Positions 7,822 through 17,643 of a DNA stretch of 64,000 nucleotides are shown in pieces (positions within the stretch are counted from its first letter, which is position 1; each line of letters opens with the position of its first letter). Under the pieces are notes generated by a model. It was given only the letters and a program-made list of their open reading frames with translations. It was not told the origin of the DNA and did not search any database. A program made the position numbers and the translations under genes. This DNA comes from Streptococcus sp. D7B5 (GTDB taxonomy: Bacteria > Bacillota > Bacilli > Lactobacillales > Streptococcaceae), in contig NZ_CP121467.1 in assembly GCF_029691405.1 (NCBI RefSeq), forward strand, positions 248,001 to 312,000, read 5' to 3'.

Positions 7822-8136
7822 ATGAGCACATACGCAATTATCAAAACTGGCGGAAAACAAGTTAAAGTTGAAGTTGGTCAAGCAGTTTACGTTGAAAAAT
7901 TGAACGTTGAAGCTGGTCAAGAAGTTACTTTTAACGAAGTTGTTCTTGTTGGTGGTGAAAACACTGTTGTCGGAACTCCACTTGTTGCTGGAGCTACTGT
8001 AGTTGGAACTGTTGAAAAACAAGGAAAACAAAAGAAAGTTGTTACTTACAAGTACAAACCTAAAAAAGGTAGCCACCGTAAACAAGGTCACCGTCAACCA
8101 TATACAAAAGTTGTCATCAACGCGATCAACGCTTAA
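7822..8136 (+). CDS. rplU: 50S ribosomal protein L21
   Basis: A 104-residue protein that matches bL21 along its length: [17 protein letters not shown] at the start, [19 protein letters not shown] near the end. It is a 23S rRNA-binding protein of the large subunit. AGGAGGTGC precedes the ATG. First gene of rplU-prp-rpmA, a conserved Firmicutes order; the codon choice is strongly biased, as for other highly expressed genes. Confidence 0.98.
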
Positions 8137-8142
8137 TTTTAA

Positions 8143-8496
<354 letters not shown>

Positions 8497-8512
8497 CACG
8501 GAGGAAAACATT

Positions 8513-8806
8513 ATGTTAAAAATGACTCTTAACAACTTGCAACTTTTCGCCCACAAAAAAGGTGGAGGTTCTACATCAAACGGACGTGATTCACAAGCGA
8601 AACGTCTTGGAGCTAAAGCAGCTGACGGACAAACTGTAACAGGTGGATCAATCCTTTACCGTCAACGTGGTACACACATCTATCCAGGTGTAAACGTTGG
8701 ACGTGGTGGAGACGATACTTTGTTCGCTAAAGTTGAAGGCGTAGTACGCTTTGAACGTAAAGGTCGCGATAAAAAACAAGTTTCTGTTTACCCAATCGCA
8801 AAATAA
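8513..8806 (+). CDS. rpmA: 50S ribosomal protein L27, precursor with N-terminal extension
   Basis: A 97-residue bL27 precursor. The first 12 residues ([12 protein letters not shown]) are the Firmicutes-type propeptide; Prp is known to cut after the Phe so that the mature protein begins AHKKGGGST. The mature N-terminus reaches into the peptidyl transferase centre. CGGAGGAAAAC precedes ATG 8513. Two terminators follow. Confidence 0.97.
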   Translation: MLKMTLNNLQLFAHKKGGGSTSNGRDSQAKRLGAKAADGQTVTGGSILYRQRGTHIYPGVNVGRGGDDTLFAKVEGVVRFERKGRDKKQVSVYPIAK

Positions 8807-8827
8807 AAAGGTTCAGTGAACCTTTTT
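8806..8827 (+). terminator. Terminator of the rplU operon
   Basis: AAAAGGTTCAGTGAACCTTTTT, a near-perfect palindrome with a U run, directly at the rpmA stop. Confidence 0.85.
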
Positions 8828-8878
8828 ATCCCGAGCCTTAAAATGAAAAGGCGAGGAAGCTAGAACTAGCATAAAATT

Positions 8879-8911
8879 AGGCTTTCCGAGTTTTCGGAGA
8901 GCCTATTTTTT
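8879..8911 (+). terminator. Second strong terminator after rpmA
   Basis: AGGCTTTCCGA-GTTT-TCGGAGAGCCT followed by a run of T. The 50 bases between the two terminators hold no recognisable feature. Confidence 0.85.
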
Positions 8912-9001
8912 TGTTTTGATACCCACAATTTTTTGTTACTAGTGTAGATGAATTTTGTGAGCGACATTATTTTTCCTAGGTGGAAAACTTCTAAAATATG
9001 G

Positions 9002-9007
9002 TATAAT
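9002..9007 (+). promoter_or_regulatory. Extended -10 promoter of cpsY
   Basis: TGG-TATAAT 29 bases upstream of ATG 9036. Confidence 0.6.
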
Positions 9008-9035
9008 GAACAGATAGAGAAGTTGGGGGTAAAAG

Positions 9036-9944
9036 ATGAACATTCAACAATTACGCTATGTTGTGGCCATTGCCAATAGTGGTACTTTCCGTGAAGCTGC
9101 TGAAAAGATGTATGTTAGTCAGCCGAGTTTGTCTATTTCTGTGCGCGATTTGGAAAAAGAGCTAGGCTTTAAGATTTTTCGTCGGACGAGTTCGGGGACT
9201 TTCTTAACCCGTCGTGGTATGGAATTTTATGAGAAAGCGCAGGAGTTAGTTAAAGGCTTTGATGTTTTTCAAAATCAGTATGCCAATCCTGAGGAAGAAA
9301 AGGATGAATTTTCTATTGCCAGTCAGCACTATGACTTCTTGCCACCAACCGTTACGGCCTTTTCAGAACGTTATCCTGATTATAAGAACTTTCGTATTTT
9401 TGAGTCTACCACAGTTCAAATATTAGACGAAGTAGCCCAAGGACACAGTGAGATTGGGATTATCTACCTCAACAACCAAAATAAAAAGGGCATCATGCAA
9501 CGGGTTGAAAAGCTTGGTTTAGAAGTTATTGAACTAATTCCTTTCCAGACTCACATTTATCTTCGTGAAGGGCATCCTTTAGCACAGAAGGAGGAATTGG
9601 TCATGGAGGATCTGGCGGATCTGCCAACGGTTCGTTTCACTCAGGAAAAGGATGAGTACCTTTACTATTCAGAGAACTTTGTCGACACCAGCGCGAGCTC
9701 CCAGATGTTCAATGTGACGGACCGTGCTACTTTGAACGGTATTTTGGAGCGGACGGATGCTTATGCGACTGGATCTGGGTTTTTAGATAGTGACAGTGTT
9801 AATGGGATTACAGTCATTCGTCTCAAGGATAATCTAGATAACCGCATGGTCTATGTCAAACGGGAAGAAGTGGAGCTTAGCCAAGCTGGGACTCTTTTCG
9901 TTGAGGTTATGCAAGAATATTTTGATCAAAAGAGGAAATCATGA
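9036..9944 (+). CDS. cpsY: LysR-family transcriptional regulator (CpsY/MtaR-like)
   Basis: A 302-residue LysR-type regulator: an N-terminal winged HTH (residues 1-60; [27 protein letters not shown]) and a periplasmic-binding-like co-inducer domain. Sequence and position upstream of lspA match the streptococcal CpsY/MtaR protein, which in group B Streptococcus controls methionine transport and in other streptococci cell-surface modification and survival in neutrophils. The gene overlaps lspA by four bases, so it is the first gene of cpsY-lspA-rluD. The function in this organism is inferred from orthology. Confidence 0.85.
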   Translation: MNIQQLRYVVAIANSGTFREAAEKMYVSQPSLSISVRDLEKELGFKIFRRTSSGTFLTRRGMEFYEKAQELVKGFDVFQNQYANPEEEKDEFSIASQHYDFLPPTVTAFSERYPDYKNFRIFESTTVQILDEVAQGHSEIGIIYLNNQNKKGIMQRVEKLGLEVIELIPFQTHIYLREGHPLAQKEELVMEDLADLPTVRFTQEKDEYLYYSENFVDTSASSQMFNVTDRATLNGILERTDAYATGSGFLDSDSVNGITVIRLKDNLDNRMVYVKREEVELSQAGTLFVEVMQEYFDQKRKS

Positions 9945-10408
9945 AAAAAAGAGGAATAGTAGCAGTCATTGTACTGCTTTTGATTGGGCTGGATCAGTGG
10001 GTTAAAGCCTATGTTGTCCAGCAGATTCCACTGGGTGAAGTTCGTTCGTGGATCCCCAATCTCGTTAGCTTGACCTATCTGCAAAATCGTGGGGCAGCCT
10101 TCTCCATGCTACAAGATCAGCAGTGGTTATTTGCTGTCATTACACTGGTCGTTATGGTGGGAGCCATTTGGTATCTACATAAACACATGGAGGATTCTCT
10201 CTGGCTGGTTTTTGGACTGACTTTGATAATCGCGGGAGGTCTGGGCAACTTTATCGACAGAATGAGTCAAGGTTTTGTGGTGGATATGTTTCACCTAGAC
10301 TTTATCAACTTTGCGATTTTCAATGTTGCTGACAGCTATTTAACAGTTGGTGTGATTGTTTTATTGATTGCAATGCTTAAAGAGGAAGTAAATGGAAATA
10401 AAAATTGA
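9941..10408 (+). CDS. lspA: Lipoprotein signal peptidase (signal peptidase II)
   Basis: A 155-residue membrane protease with four transmembrane helices. Family motifs are present: LDQWVKAYV near the start, [15 protein letters not shown] and the two catalytic aspartates in VVDMFHLDF and [11 protein letters not shown]. It cleaves the signal peptide of diacylglyceryl-modified prolipoproteins, such as the lipoprotein encoded at 17644. It overlaps cpsY by 4 and rluD by 17 bases. Confidence 0.97.
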   Translation: MKKRGIVAVIVLLLIGLDQWVKAYVVQQIPLGEVRSWIPNLVSLTYLQNRGAAFSMLQDQQWLFAVITLVVMVGAIWYLHKHMEDSLWLVFGLTLIIAGGLGNFIDRMSQGFVVDMFHLDFINFAIFNVADSYLTVGVIVLLIAMLKEEVNGNKN

Positions 10409-11291
10409 AACTGGTGGGCAACGTCTAGACAAGGCTCTGTCTGATCTGACAGAATTGTCACGCAGTCTCGCGAATGAACAAATCAAGGCTGGACAAGTCT
10501 TGGTGAATGGGCAAGCCAAGAAAGCAAAATACACTGTCCAAGAGGGGGATATCATCACCTATCATGTGCCAGAACCGGAGGTTTTAGAGTATGTGGCTGA
10601 GAATCTGCCGCTCGAGATTATCTACCAAGATGAGGATGTAGCCGTTGTTAACAAACCTCAGGGGATGGTGGTTCATCCGAGTGCTGGTCATACTAGCGGA
10701 ACCTTGGTCAATGCCCTCATGTACCATATCAAGGACTTGTCAGGTATCAATGGTTTTCTCCGGCCGGGTATCGTTCACCGCATTGACAAGGACACATCTG
10801 GTCTCCTCATGATTGCTAAGAATGATGAGGCCCACTTAGCACTCGCGCAAGAACTCAAGGACAAGAAGTCTCTCCGTAAATACTGGGCAATTGTTCATGG
10901 CAATCTACCCAATGATCGTGGTGTGATTGAAGCTCCGATTGGTCGTAGTGAAAAAGATCGTAAGAAACAGGCAGTGACTGCTAAAGGGAAGCCAGCAGTG
11001 ACTCGTTTTCAAGTCTTGGAACGCTTTGGAGATTATAGTTTGCTAGAGTTGCAACTGGAAACAGGGCGTACCCACCAGATCCGTGTTCATATGGCTTATA
11101 TTGGCCATCCAGTCGCTGGTGATGAAGTCTATGGTCCTCGTAAGACTTTGAAAGGACATGGGCAATTCCTCCATGCTAAAACTCTAGGTTTTACCCATCC
11201 GAGAACAGGTGAAACCATGGAATTCACAGCAGATATTCCAGAGATTTTTAAAGAAACGCTGGAAAGGTTGCGTAAAACTGAGAATAGATAA
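10392..11291 (+). CDS. rluD: 23S rRNA pseudouridine synthase, RluD family
   Basis: A 299-residue RluA/RluD-family enzyme with an N-terminal S4 RNA-binding domain (about residues 1-75: [19 protein letters not shown]) and a catalytic domain with [15 protein letters not shown], whose Asp (second D) is the nucleophile, and the GRTHQIRVH motif. It isomerises uridines in large-subunit rRNA. It is translationally coupled to lspA. In S. pneumoniae the choline-esterase gene pce lies next; here proB follows directly after a terminator. Confidence 0.93.
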   Translation: MEIKIETGGQRLDKALSDLTELSRSLANEQIKAGQVLVNGQAKKAKYTVQEGDIITYHVPEPEVLEYVAENLPLEIIYQDEDVAVVNKPQGMVVHPSAGHTSGTLVNALMYHIKDLSGINGFLRPGIVHRIDKDTSGLLMIAKNDEAHLALAQELKDKKSLRKYWAIVHGNLPNDRGVIEAPIGRSEKDRKKQAVTAKGKPAVTRFQVLERFGDYSLLELQLETGRTHQIRVHMAYIGHPVAGDEVYGPRKTLKGHGQFLHAKTLGFTHPRTGETMEFTADIPEIFKETLERLRKTENR

Positions 11292-11295
11292 AAGA

Positions 11296-11322
11296 GTTGA
11301 GATTGCTGTCTCAACCTTTTTC
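11296..11322 (+). terminator. Terminator after rluD
   Basis: GTTGAGA-TTGCTG-TCTCAAC followed by CTTTTT. Confidence 0.85.
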
Positions 11323-11356
11323 ATTTCAAGTCTTTTCTATTTTAAAACATTCATGT

Positions 11357-11362
11357 TATAAT
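11357..11362 (+). promoter_or_regulatory. Extended -10 promoter of proBAC
   Basis: TGT-TATAAT 30 bases upstream of ATG 11392. Confidence 0.6.
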
Positions 11363-11391
11363 GGATAAATATGAAGAATCGGAGTGAGAAT

Positions 11392-12501
11392 ATGAAGTAC
11401 AAACGAATCGTCTTTAAGGTGGGGACTTCGTCCTTGACAAATGAAGACGGGAGTTTATCAAGAAGTAAAGTAAAGGCAATTACCCAGCAATTGGCTATGC
11501 TGCATGAGGCTGGACATGAGTTGATTTTAGTGTCATCTGGAGCAGTTGCCGCTGGATTTGGAGCTTTGGGTTTTAAAAAACGTCCGACCAAGATTGCAGA
11601 TAAACAAGCTTCGGCTGCAGTAGGACAAGGATTGCTGCTAGAAGAGTACACAACCAACCTCCTCATGCGTCAAATCGTTTCTGCACAAATCTTGCTGACC
11701 CAGGATGATTTTGTAGATAAACGTCGTTATAAGAATGCCCATCAGGCCTTGTCTATATTGCTTCATCGTGGTGCAATCCCCATCATCAACGAGAATGACA
11801 GTGTCGTTATTGATGAGCTCAAGGTCGGGGACAATGACACTCTGAGTGCCCAGGTAGCGGCGATGGTTCAAGCAGACCTTTTAGTTCTCTTGACCGATGT
11901 GGACGGTCTCTATACTGGAAATCCCAACTCAGATCCAACAGCTAAACGTCTTGAGAAAATCGAGACTATCAATCGTGAGATTATTGATATGGCTGGTGGA
12001 GCAGGTTCGTCAAACGGTACTGGGGGCATGCTGACAAAAATCAAAGCTGCAACTATTGCGACGGAGTCAGGTGTGCCAGTCTATATTTGCTCCTCCTTGA
12101 AATCAGATGCCTTGATTGAGGCAGCGGAAGAAACTAGGGATGGTTCCTTCTTCGTTGCGCAAGAGAAGGGACTTCGTACCCAGAAACAATGGCTGGCCTT
12201 CTATGCTCAAAGTCAGGGAACGATTTGGGTAGATGGTGGAGCTGCAGAGGCACTTTCAAAAAACGGAAAAAGTCTCCTTTTATCGGGTGTGGTAGAAGTG
12301 GAAGGAAACTTTTCTTACCACGATATTGTCACAGTAGCAGATAAAGAAACAGGTCAATCTCTTGGGAAGGGACGTGTCCAATTTGGCGTCTCAGCTCTAG
12401 AAGATATGCTCCGTTCTCAAAAAGCTAAGGGAGTCTTGATTCACCGTGATGACTGGATTTCCATCACTCCTGAAATCCAGCTGCTCTTTACAGAATTTTA
12501 G
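11392..12501 (+). CDS. proB: Glutamate 5-kinase
   Basis: The ATG at 11392 is chosen over 11371 because GGAGTGAG precedes it and the protein then starts [15 protein letters not shown], the usual start (369 residues). The amino acid kinase domain (residues 1-255) carries [20 protein letters not shown] and the [12 protein letters not shown] loop; a C-terminal PUA domain follows (about 270-365). It phosphorylates glutamate as the first step of proline synthesis and is normally feedback-inhibited by proline. First gene of a proB-proA-proC operon, which contains the whole pathway. Confidence 0.97.
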   Translation: MKYKRIVFKVGTSSLTNEDGSLSRSKVKAITQQLAMLHEAGHELILVSSGAVAAGFGALGFKKRPTKIADKQASAAVGQGLLLEEYTTNLLMRQIVSAQILLTQDDFVDKRRYKNAHQALSILLHRGAIPIINENDSVVIDELKVGDNDTLSAQVAAMVQADLLVLLTDVDGLYTGNPNSDPTAKRLEKIETINREIIDMAGGAGSSNGTGGMLTKIKAATIATESGVPVYICSSLKSDALIEAAEETRDGSFFVAQEKGLRTQKQWLAFYAQSQGTIWVDGGAAEALSKNGKSLLLSGVVEVEGNFSYHDIVTVADKETGQSLGKGRVQFGVSALEDMLRSQKAKGVLIHRDDWISITPEIQLLFTEF

Positions 12502-12510
12502 AGGTGAACG

Positions 12511-13773
12511 ATGGTAAGTACACAAGAACAATTTGAACAGGTACAGGCTGTTAAGAAATCAATCAATACTGCTAGTGAAGTAGTGAAAAACCAAGCCTTG
12601 CTAGCCATGGCTGATCAGTTATTGGCAGCTACTGAGGAGATTCTAGAGGCCAATGCCCTCGATATGGTAGCGGCCAAGGGGAAAATCTCAGATGTCATGC
12701 TAGACCGTCTTTATTTGGATGCGGGACGTATAGAAGCGATGGCAAGAGGGATTCGTGAAGTGGTTGCTTTACCAGATCCTATCGGTGAAGTCCTAGAAAC
12801 AAGTCAGCTTGAAAATGGCTTGATTATTACTAAGAAGCGTGTGGCCATGGGGGTTATCGGTATTATCTATGAAAGCCGTCCAAATGTGACGTCGGATGCA
12901 GCTGCTTTGGCTCTCAAGAGTGGTAATGCAGTCGTTCTTCGTAGTGGCAAGGATGCCTATCAAACAGCTCATGCTATTGTCACAGCCTTGAAGAAGGGTT
13001 TGGAGACGACTACCATTCATCCAAATGTGATTCAACTGGTGGAAGATACTAGCCGTGAAAGTAGCTATGCCATGATGAAGGCCAAGGGTTATCTAGACCT
13101 TCTCATACCCCGTGGAGGCGCTGGTTTGATCAATGCTGTGGTTGAAAATGCTATCGTGCCTGTTATCGAGACAGGAACTGGGATTGTCCATGTCTATGTA
13201 GATAAGGATGCAGACGAAGACAAGGCTCTAGCCATCATCAACAATGCTAAAACCAGCCGTCCTTCTGTCTGCAATGCCATGGAGGTCTTGCTGGTTCATG
13301 AAGACAAGGCAGCAGATTTCCTTCCTCGCTTGGAACAAGTTCTGGTTGCAGAGCGTAAGGAAGCTGGACTGGAACCAATTCAATTCCGCTTGGATAGCCA
13401 AGCAAGCCAGTTTGTTTCAGGTCGAGCAGCTGAGGCCCAAGACTTTGACACTGAGTTTTTAGATTATATCCTAGCGGTTAAGGTTGTGAGCAGTTTAGAA
13501 GAAGCAGTTGAGCATATTGAAGCTCACAGTACCCATCATTCGGATGCCATTGTGACAGAAAATGCTGAAGCTGCAGCCTACTTTACAAATCAAGTGGACT
13601 CTGCAGCGGTGTATGTCAATGCCTCAACGCGTTTCACTGATGGTGGGCAATTTGGTCTTGGATGTGAGATGGGGATTTCTACTCAGAAACTGCATGCGCG
13701 TGGGCCTATGGGCTTGAAAGAGTTGACCAGCTACAAGTATGTGGTTACTGGTGACGGACAGATAAGGGAGTAA
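12511..13773 (+). CDS. proA: Gamma-glutamyl phosphate reductase
   Basis: A 420-residue aldehyde dehydrogenase-superfamily enzyme that reduces gamma-glutamyl phosphate to glutamate semialdehyde with NADPH. Diagnostic stretches are [27 protein letters not shown], and the active-site Cys in [13 protein letters not shown]. It starts nine bases after proB and ends three bases before proC. Length is normal. Confidence 0.97.
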   Translation: MVSTQEQFEQVQAVKKSINTASEVVKNQALLAMADQLLAATEEILEANALDMVAAKGKISDVMLDRLYLDAGRIEAMARGIREVVALPDPIGEVLETSQLENGLIITKKRVAMGVIGIIYESRPNVTSDAAALALKSGNAVVLRSGKDAYQTAHAIVTALKKGLETTTIHPNVIQLVEDTSRESSYAMMKAKGYLDLLIPRGGAGLINAVVENAIVPVIETGTGIVHVYVDKDADEDKALAIINNAKTSRPSVCNAMEVLLVHEDKAADFLPRLEQVLVAERKEAGLEPIQFRLDSQASQFVSGRAAEAQDFDTEFLDYILAVKVVSSLEEAVEHIEAHSTHHSDAIVTENAEAAAYFTNQVDSAAVYVNASTRFTDGGQFGLGCEMGISTQKLHARGPMGLKELTSYKYVVTGDGQIRE

Positions 13774-13776
13774 GAG

Positions 13777-14574
13777 ATGAAGATTGGATTTATCGGTTTG
13801 GGAAATATGGGAGGTAGCTTGGCTAAGGCTGTTTTGCAGGGTAAGGCGGGTGCTCAGATTCTCCTTGCCAATCGTAGTCAAGCGAAAGTAGATGCTTTCA
13901 TTGCCAACTTCGGCGGTCAGGCTTCCAGCAATGAAGAAATCTTCGCAGAAGCAGATGTGATTTTTCTAGGAGTAAAGCCTGCGCAGTTTTCTGAACTGCT
14001 TGCTCAATATCAGACCATCCTTGAAAAAAGAGAGAGTCTTCTTTTGATTTCCATGGCAGCTGGATTGACTTTGGAAAAACTAGCTAGTCTTATCCCAAGT
14101 CAACATCGTATCATTCGCATCATGCCCAATACTCCAGTGGCTATCGGTCAAGGGGTGATTAGTTATGCCATGTCAGCAAACTGTCTTGCTGAGGACGGTG
14201 AACTCTTTTGTCAGCTTTTATCCAATGCGGGTCTATTGGTTGAGCTTGGGGATGACTTAATTGATGCGGCGACAGGTCTTGCAGGTTGTGGGCCAGCCTT
14301 TGTCTACCTCTTTATCGAGGCTTTGGCAGATGCAGGTGTTCAGTCAGGATTGCCACGAGAAACGGCTTTGAAAATGGCAGCCCAAACAGTAGTTGGAGCT
14401 GGACAAATGGTTCTGGAAAGTCAGCAACATCCTGGAGTATTGAAAGACCAAGTTTGCAGCCCAGGAGGTTCGACTATCGCTGGTGTAGCAAGTCTGGAAG
14501 AACATGCCTTTAGAGGTACAGTCATGGCCGCAGTTCATCAAGCCTATAAACGAACACAAGAACTAGGTAAATAA
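13777..14574 (+). CDS. proC: Pyrroline-5-carboxylate reductase
   Basis: A 265-residue NAD(P)H-dependent enzyme catalysing the last step of proline synthesis. The N-terminal Rossmann fold opens with IGFIGLGNMGGSLA; the C-terminal dimerisation domain has the family signature around VCSPGGSTIAGVASLEE. It is co-transcribed with proBA and followed by a strong terminator. Confidence 0.97.
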   Translation: MKIGFIGLGNMGGSLAKAVLQGKAGAQILLANRSQAKVDAFIANFGGQASSNEEIFAEADVIFLGVKPAQFSELLAQYQTILEKRESLLLISMAAGLTLEKLASLIPSQHRIIRIMPNTPVAIGQGVISYAMSANCLAEDGELFCQLLSNAGLLVELGDDLIDAATGLAGCGPAFVYLFIEALADAGVQSGLPRETALKMAAQTVVGAGQMVLESQQHPGVLKDQVCSPGGSTIAGVASLEEHAFRGTVMAAVHQAYKRTQELGK

Positions 14575-14602
14575 GAGGTTGGATGACTCCCAACCTCTTT
14601 TT
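14575..14602 (+). terminator. Terminator of proBAC
   Basis: GAGGTTGG-ATGACTC-CCAACCTC followed by TTTTT. Confidence 0.88.
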
Positions 14603-14634
14603 ATGGTCGATTGAATAGAGAAGACGCAAAAAGA

Positions 14635-14665
14635 TTGTCACAAAAACCTATTTTTTTGATAGAAT
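14635..14665 (+). promoter_or_regulatory. Candidate promoter of tmk-holB
   Basis: TTGTCA (14635-14640), 19-base spacer, TAGAAT (14660-14665), 30 bases before the tmk ATG. Confidence 0.45.
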
Positions 14666-14695
14666 AGAAGGTAGAAAAAAAGAAATGAGTTAGAC

Positions 14696-15334
14696 ATGTC
14701 AAAAGGATTTTTAGTCTCTCTTGAGGGACCAGAGGGAGCAGGAAAGACCAGTGTTTTAGAGGCTCTACTCCCCATTTTAGAGGAAAAAGGAGTAGAGGTG
14801 CTGACGACCCGTGAGCCAGGTGGAGTTTTGATTGGGGAGAAGATTCGTCAAGTGATTTTGGACCCAAGTCATACTCAAATGGATCCTAAAACAGAGCTCC
14901 TTCTCTATATCGCAAGTCGCAGACAGCACTTGGTGGAAAAAGTTCTGCCTGCTCTTGAAGCTGGTAAGTTGGTCATTATGGACCGTTTCATCGATAGTTC
15001 CGTTGCTTATCAGGGATTTGGCCGTGGCTTGGATATTGATGCCATTGATTGGCTCAATCACTTTGCGACAGATGGCCTCAAACCCGATTTGACACTTTAT
15101 TTTGACATTGAGGTGGAAGAGGGACTGGCTCGCATTGCTGCTAATAGTGACCGGGAGGTCAATCGTTTGGACTTGGAAGGGTTGGACTTGCATAAAAAAG
15201 TCCGTCAAGGCTACCTTTCTCTTCTGGACAAAGAAGGAAATCGCATTGTTAAGATTGATGCGAGTCTTCCTTTGGAGCAAGTTGTGGAAACGACCAAGGC
15301 TGTCTTGTTTGACAGAATGGGCTTGGCTAAATGA
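14696..15334 (+). CDS. tmk: Thymidylate kinase
   Basis: A 212-residue P-loop kinase that converts dTMP to dTDP. The P-loop is [10 protein letters not shown] (residues about 9-18), the DR(Y/F) motif is [13 protein letters not shown], and the LID-like segment follows. Length is standard. It overlaps holB by four bases (ATGA), an arrangement common in streptococci where tmk, holB and yabA cluster around replication. Confidence 0.96.
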   Translation: MSKGFLVSLEGPEGAGKTSVLEALLPILEEKGVEVLTTREPGGVLIGEKIRQVILDPSHTQMDPKTELLLYIASRRQHLVEKVLPALEAGKLVIMDRFIDSSVAYQGFGRGLDIDAIDWLNHFATDGLKPDLTLYFDIEVEEGLARIAANSDREVNRLDLEGLDLHKKVRQGYLSLLDKEGNRIVKIDASLPLEQVVETTKAVLFDRMGLAK

Positions 15335-16221
15335 AACAAGAACAACTAAAAGCTTGGCAGCCAGACCAGTTTGACCGCTTTGTCCGTATCCTAGAACAAG
15401 ATCAGCTCAATCACGCCTATCTCTTTTCAGGTTTCTTTGGAAGCTTGGAAATGGCGCAGTTTTTGGCTAAGAGCCTCTTTTGTACGGATAAAGTAGGCGT
15501 TCTACCATGTGAGAAATGCCGAAACTGCAAGCTGATTGAACAGGAAGAATTCCCCGATGTTACCTTGATTAAGCCAGTCAATCAGGTCATCAAGACAGAA
15601 CGCATTCGGGAATTGGTGGGTCAGTTTTCTCAAGCAGGGATTGAAAGTCAGCAGCAGGTCTTTATTATTGAGCAGGCGGAGAAAATGCATCCTAACGCGG
15701 CTAATTCTCTGCTCAAGGTCATCGAAGAACCCCAGAGTGAGGTTTATATTTTCTTCTTGACCAGCGATGAGGAAAAGATGTTGCCAACAATCCGTAGTCG
15801 GACCCAGATTTTCCATTTTAAAAAGCAAGAAGAAAAGCTCATCCATCAATTAGAACAAGCAGGTCTGGTCAAGAAAAAAGCAACTCTCTTAGCCCAGTTT
15901 AGTCAATCGAGAGCTGAAGCTGAAAAGTTGGCTAATCAGGCAAGTTTTTGGACTATAGTTGATGAAAGCGAGCGCTTACTAACTTGGTTAGTAGCCAAGA
16001 AAAAAGAGAGTTATTTGCAAGTTGCTAAATTGGCTAGCTTGGCAGATGACAAGGAGAAACAAGACCAGGTCTTGCGAATCCTCGAAGTTCTCTGTGGACA
16101 GGACCTCTTGCAAGTAAGGATTCGACAGATTTTACAAGATTTACTAGAAGCTAGAAAAATGTGGCAGGCTAATGTCAGCTTTCAAAATGCCATGGAATAT
16201 CTGGTTTTGAAAGAAATATAA
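15331..16221 (+). CDS. holB: DNA polymerase III delta' subunit
   Basis: A 296-residue clamp-loader subunit. The N-terminal AAA+ fold retains [10 protein letters not shown] where active clamp-loader ATPases have a GKS/T P-loop, so it should not bind ATP, as is known for delta'. A zinc-binding set of four cysteines lies in [26 protein letters not shown] marks the SRC-like region, with a degenerate motif. It helps load the sliding clamp at primed sites. It is coupled to tmk. Confidence 0.94.
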   Translation: MKQEQLKAWQPDQFDRFVRILEQDQLNHAYLFSGFFGSLEMAQFLAKSLFCTDKVGVLPCEKCRNCKLIEQEEFPDVTLIKPVNQVIKTERIRELVGQFSQAGIESQQQVFIIEQAEKMHPNAANSLLKVIEEPQSEVYIFFLTSDEEKMLPTIRSRTQIFHFKKQEEKLIHQLEQAGLVKKKATLLAQFSQSRAEAEKLANQASFWTIVDESERLLTWLVAKKKESYLQVAKLASLADDKEKQDQVLRILEVLCGQDLLQVRIRQILQDLLEARKMWQANVSFQNAMEYLVLKEI

Positions 16222-16225
16222 ACTC

Positions 16226-16330
16226 ATACTCTTCGAAAATCAAATTCAAACCACGTCAACGTCGCCTTGCCGTACTCAAGTACAGCCTGCGGCTAGTTTC
16301 CTAGTTTGCTCTTTGATTTTCATTGAGTAT
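16226..16330. repeat. BOX element (boxA-boxC, no boxB)
   Basis: A 105-base element with the boxA core CGTC(A)ACGTCGCCTTGCCGTA and the boxC end GCCTGCGGCTAG...TTTGCTCTTTGATTTTCATTGAGTAT; the central boxB repeat is absent. The ends form an imperfect inverted repeat of 19 bases (ATACTCTTCGAAAATCAAA against TTTGATTTTCATTGAGTAT). BOX elements are dispersed non-coding repeats of S. pneumoniae and close relatives, thought to be mobilised in trans. It separates holB from yabA, which are otherwise neighbours. Confidence 0.85.
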
Positions 16331-16366
16331 TAAAAATGAACGATATAGAAAGGAAAGGGCTGTTTT

Positions 16367-16684
16367 ATGGACAAAAAAGAATTATTTGACGCGCTAGATG
16401 ATTTTTCCCAACAGTTACTGGTGACCTTGGCCGATGTGGAAGCCATTAAGAAAAATCTCAAGAGCCTGGTAGAGGAAAATACAGCTCTTCGCTTGGAAAA
16501 TAGTAAGTTGCGCGAACGCTTAGGCGAGGTGGAAGCAGATACTCCCGTCAAGGCCAAGCATGTTCGTGAAAGCGTCCGTCGGATCTATAAAGACGGGTTT
16601 CACGTATGTAATGATTTTTATGGACAACGTCGAGAACAGGACGAGGAATGTATGTTCTGTGACGAGTTGTTGTACAGGGAGTAG
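16367..16684 (+). CDS. yabA: Replication initiation control protein YabA
   Basis: A 105-residue protein with an N-terminal coiled coil (about residues 5-60: [22 protein letters not shown]) and a C-terminal zinc-binding region with HVCND and ECMFC. YabA binds both DnaA and the sliding clamp DnaN and limits initiation at the origin in Gram-positive bacteria. GGAAAGGGC lies upstream of the ATG. Two bases separate it from rsmI. Confidence 0.95.
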   Translation: MDKKELFDALDDFSQQLLVTLADVEAIKKNLKSLVEENTALRLENSKLRERLGEVEADTPVKAKHVRESVRRIYKDGFHVCNDFYGQRREQDEECMFCDELLYRE

Positions 16685-16686
16685 GC

Positions 16687-17565
16687 ATGCAGATTCAAAA
16701 AAGTTTTAAGGGGCAAACTCCCTATGGCAAGCTTTACTTAGTAGCAACGCCGATTGGCAATCTAGATGACATGACCTTTCGTGCCATCCAGACTTTGAAA
16801 GAAGTGGACTGGATTGCGGCTGAGGACACGCGTAATACGGGGCTTTTGCTCAAGCATTTTGACATTCCGACCAAGCAGATTAGTTTTCATGAGCACAATG
16901 CCAAGGAAAAAATTCCTGATTTGATTGGTTTCTTGAAAGCAGGACAAAGTATCGCTCAGGTCTCTGATGCGGGTCTGCCTAGTATCTCAGACCCTGGGCA
17001 TGATTTGGTCAAGGTAGCTATTGAGGAAGAAATCGCAGTTGTTACCGTTCCAGGTGCCTCTGCAGGAATTTCTGCCTTGATTGCCAGTGGTTTAGCTCCA
17101 CAACCACATATCTTTTACGGTTTCTTACTGAGAAAATCAGGCCAGCAAAAGCAATTTTTCGACTTAAAAAAAGATTACCCAGAAACTCAGATTTTCTACG
17201 AATCGCCCCATCGTGTAGCGGATACATTGGGAAATATGCTAGAAGTCTACGGTGACCGCTCGGTAGTCTTGGTCAGGGAATTGACCAAAATCTATGAAGA
17301 ATACCAACGAGGTACCATTTCTGAATTATTAGAAAGCATAGCTGAAACGCCACTCAAGGGCGAATGCCTTCTCATTGTTGAAGGTGCCAGTCAGGATGTG
17401 GAGGAAAAGGACGAGGAGGACTTGTTTTCAGATATCCAAGCACGCATCCAAGAAGGCATGAAGAAAAATCAAGCCATTAAGGAAGTTGCGAAACTCTACA
17501 TGTGGAATAAAAGTCAACTCTATGCTGCCTACCACGACTGGGAAAAAAATCAAGAAAGTGATTAA
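16687..17565 (+). CDS. rsmI: 16S rRNA 2'-O-ribose C1402 methyltransferase
   Basis: A 292-residue tetrapyrrole-methylase-fold enzyme. The diagnostic start LYLVATPIGNLDDMTFRA is followed by AAEDTRNTG, VSDAGLPSISDPG and PGASAGISALIASG. It methylates the ribose of C1402 in the decoding centre of 16S rRNA using S-adenosylmethionine. Same order (yabA-rsmI) as in other streptococci. Confidence 0.96.
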   Translation: MQIQKSFKGQTPYGKLYLVATPIGNLDDMTFRAIQTLKEVDWIAAEDTRNTGLLLKHFDIPTKQISFHEHNAKEKIPDLIGFLKAGQSIAQVSDAGLPSISDPGHDLVKVAIEEEIAVVTVPGASAGISALIASGLAPQPHIFYGFLLRKSGQQKQFFDLKKDYPETQIFYESPHRVADTLGNMLEVYGDRSVVLVRELTKIYEEYQRGTISELLESIAETPLKGECLLIVEGASQDVEEKDEEDLFSDIQARIQEGMKKNQAIKEVAKLYMWNKSQLYAAYHDWEKNQESD

Positions 17566-17643
17566 ACAGGGAAGTTTGCCTTCTTCCCGAAGTGAATATA
17601 GCAATCATTAGTATTTTGCTACGAATGCTTATTTGGAGGGGAA

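Noticed and set aside
14777..15280. Open frame of 167 codons on the minus strand within tmk
   Set aside because: Shadow of a strong coding gene; no ribosome binding site and no recognisable domain.
17569..17588. GGGAAG...CTTCCC hairpin after rsmI
   Set aside because: No U run and a short stem; not convincing as a terminator.
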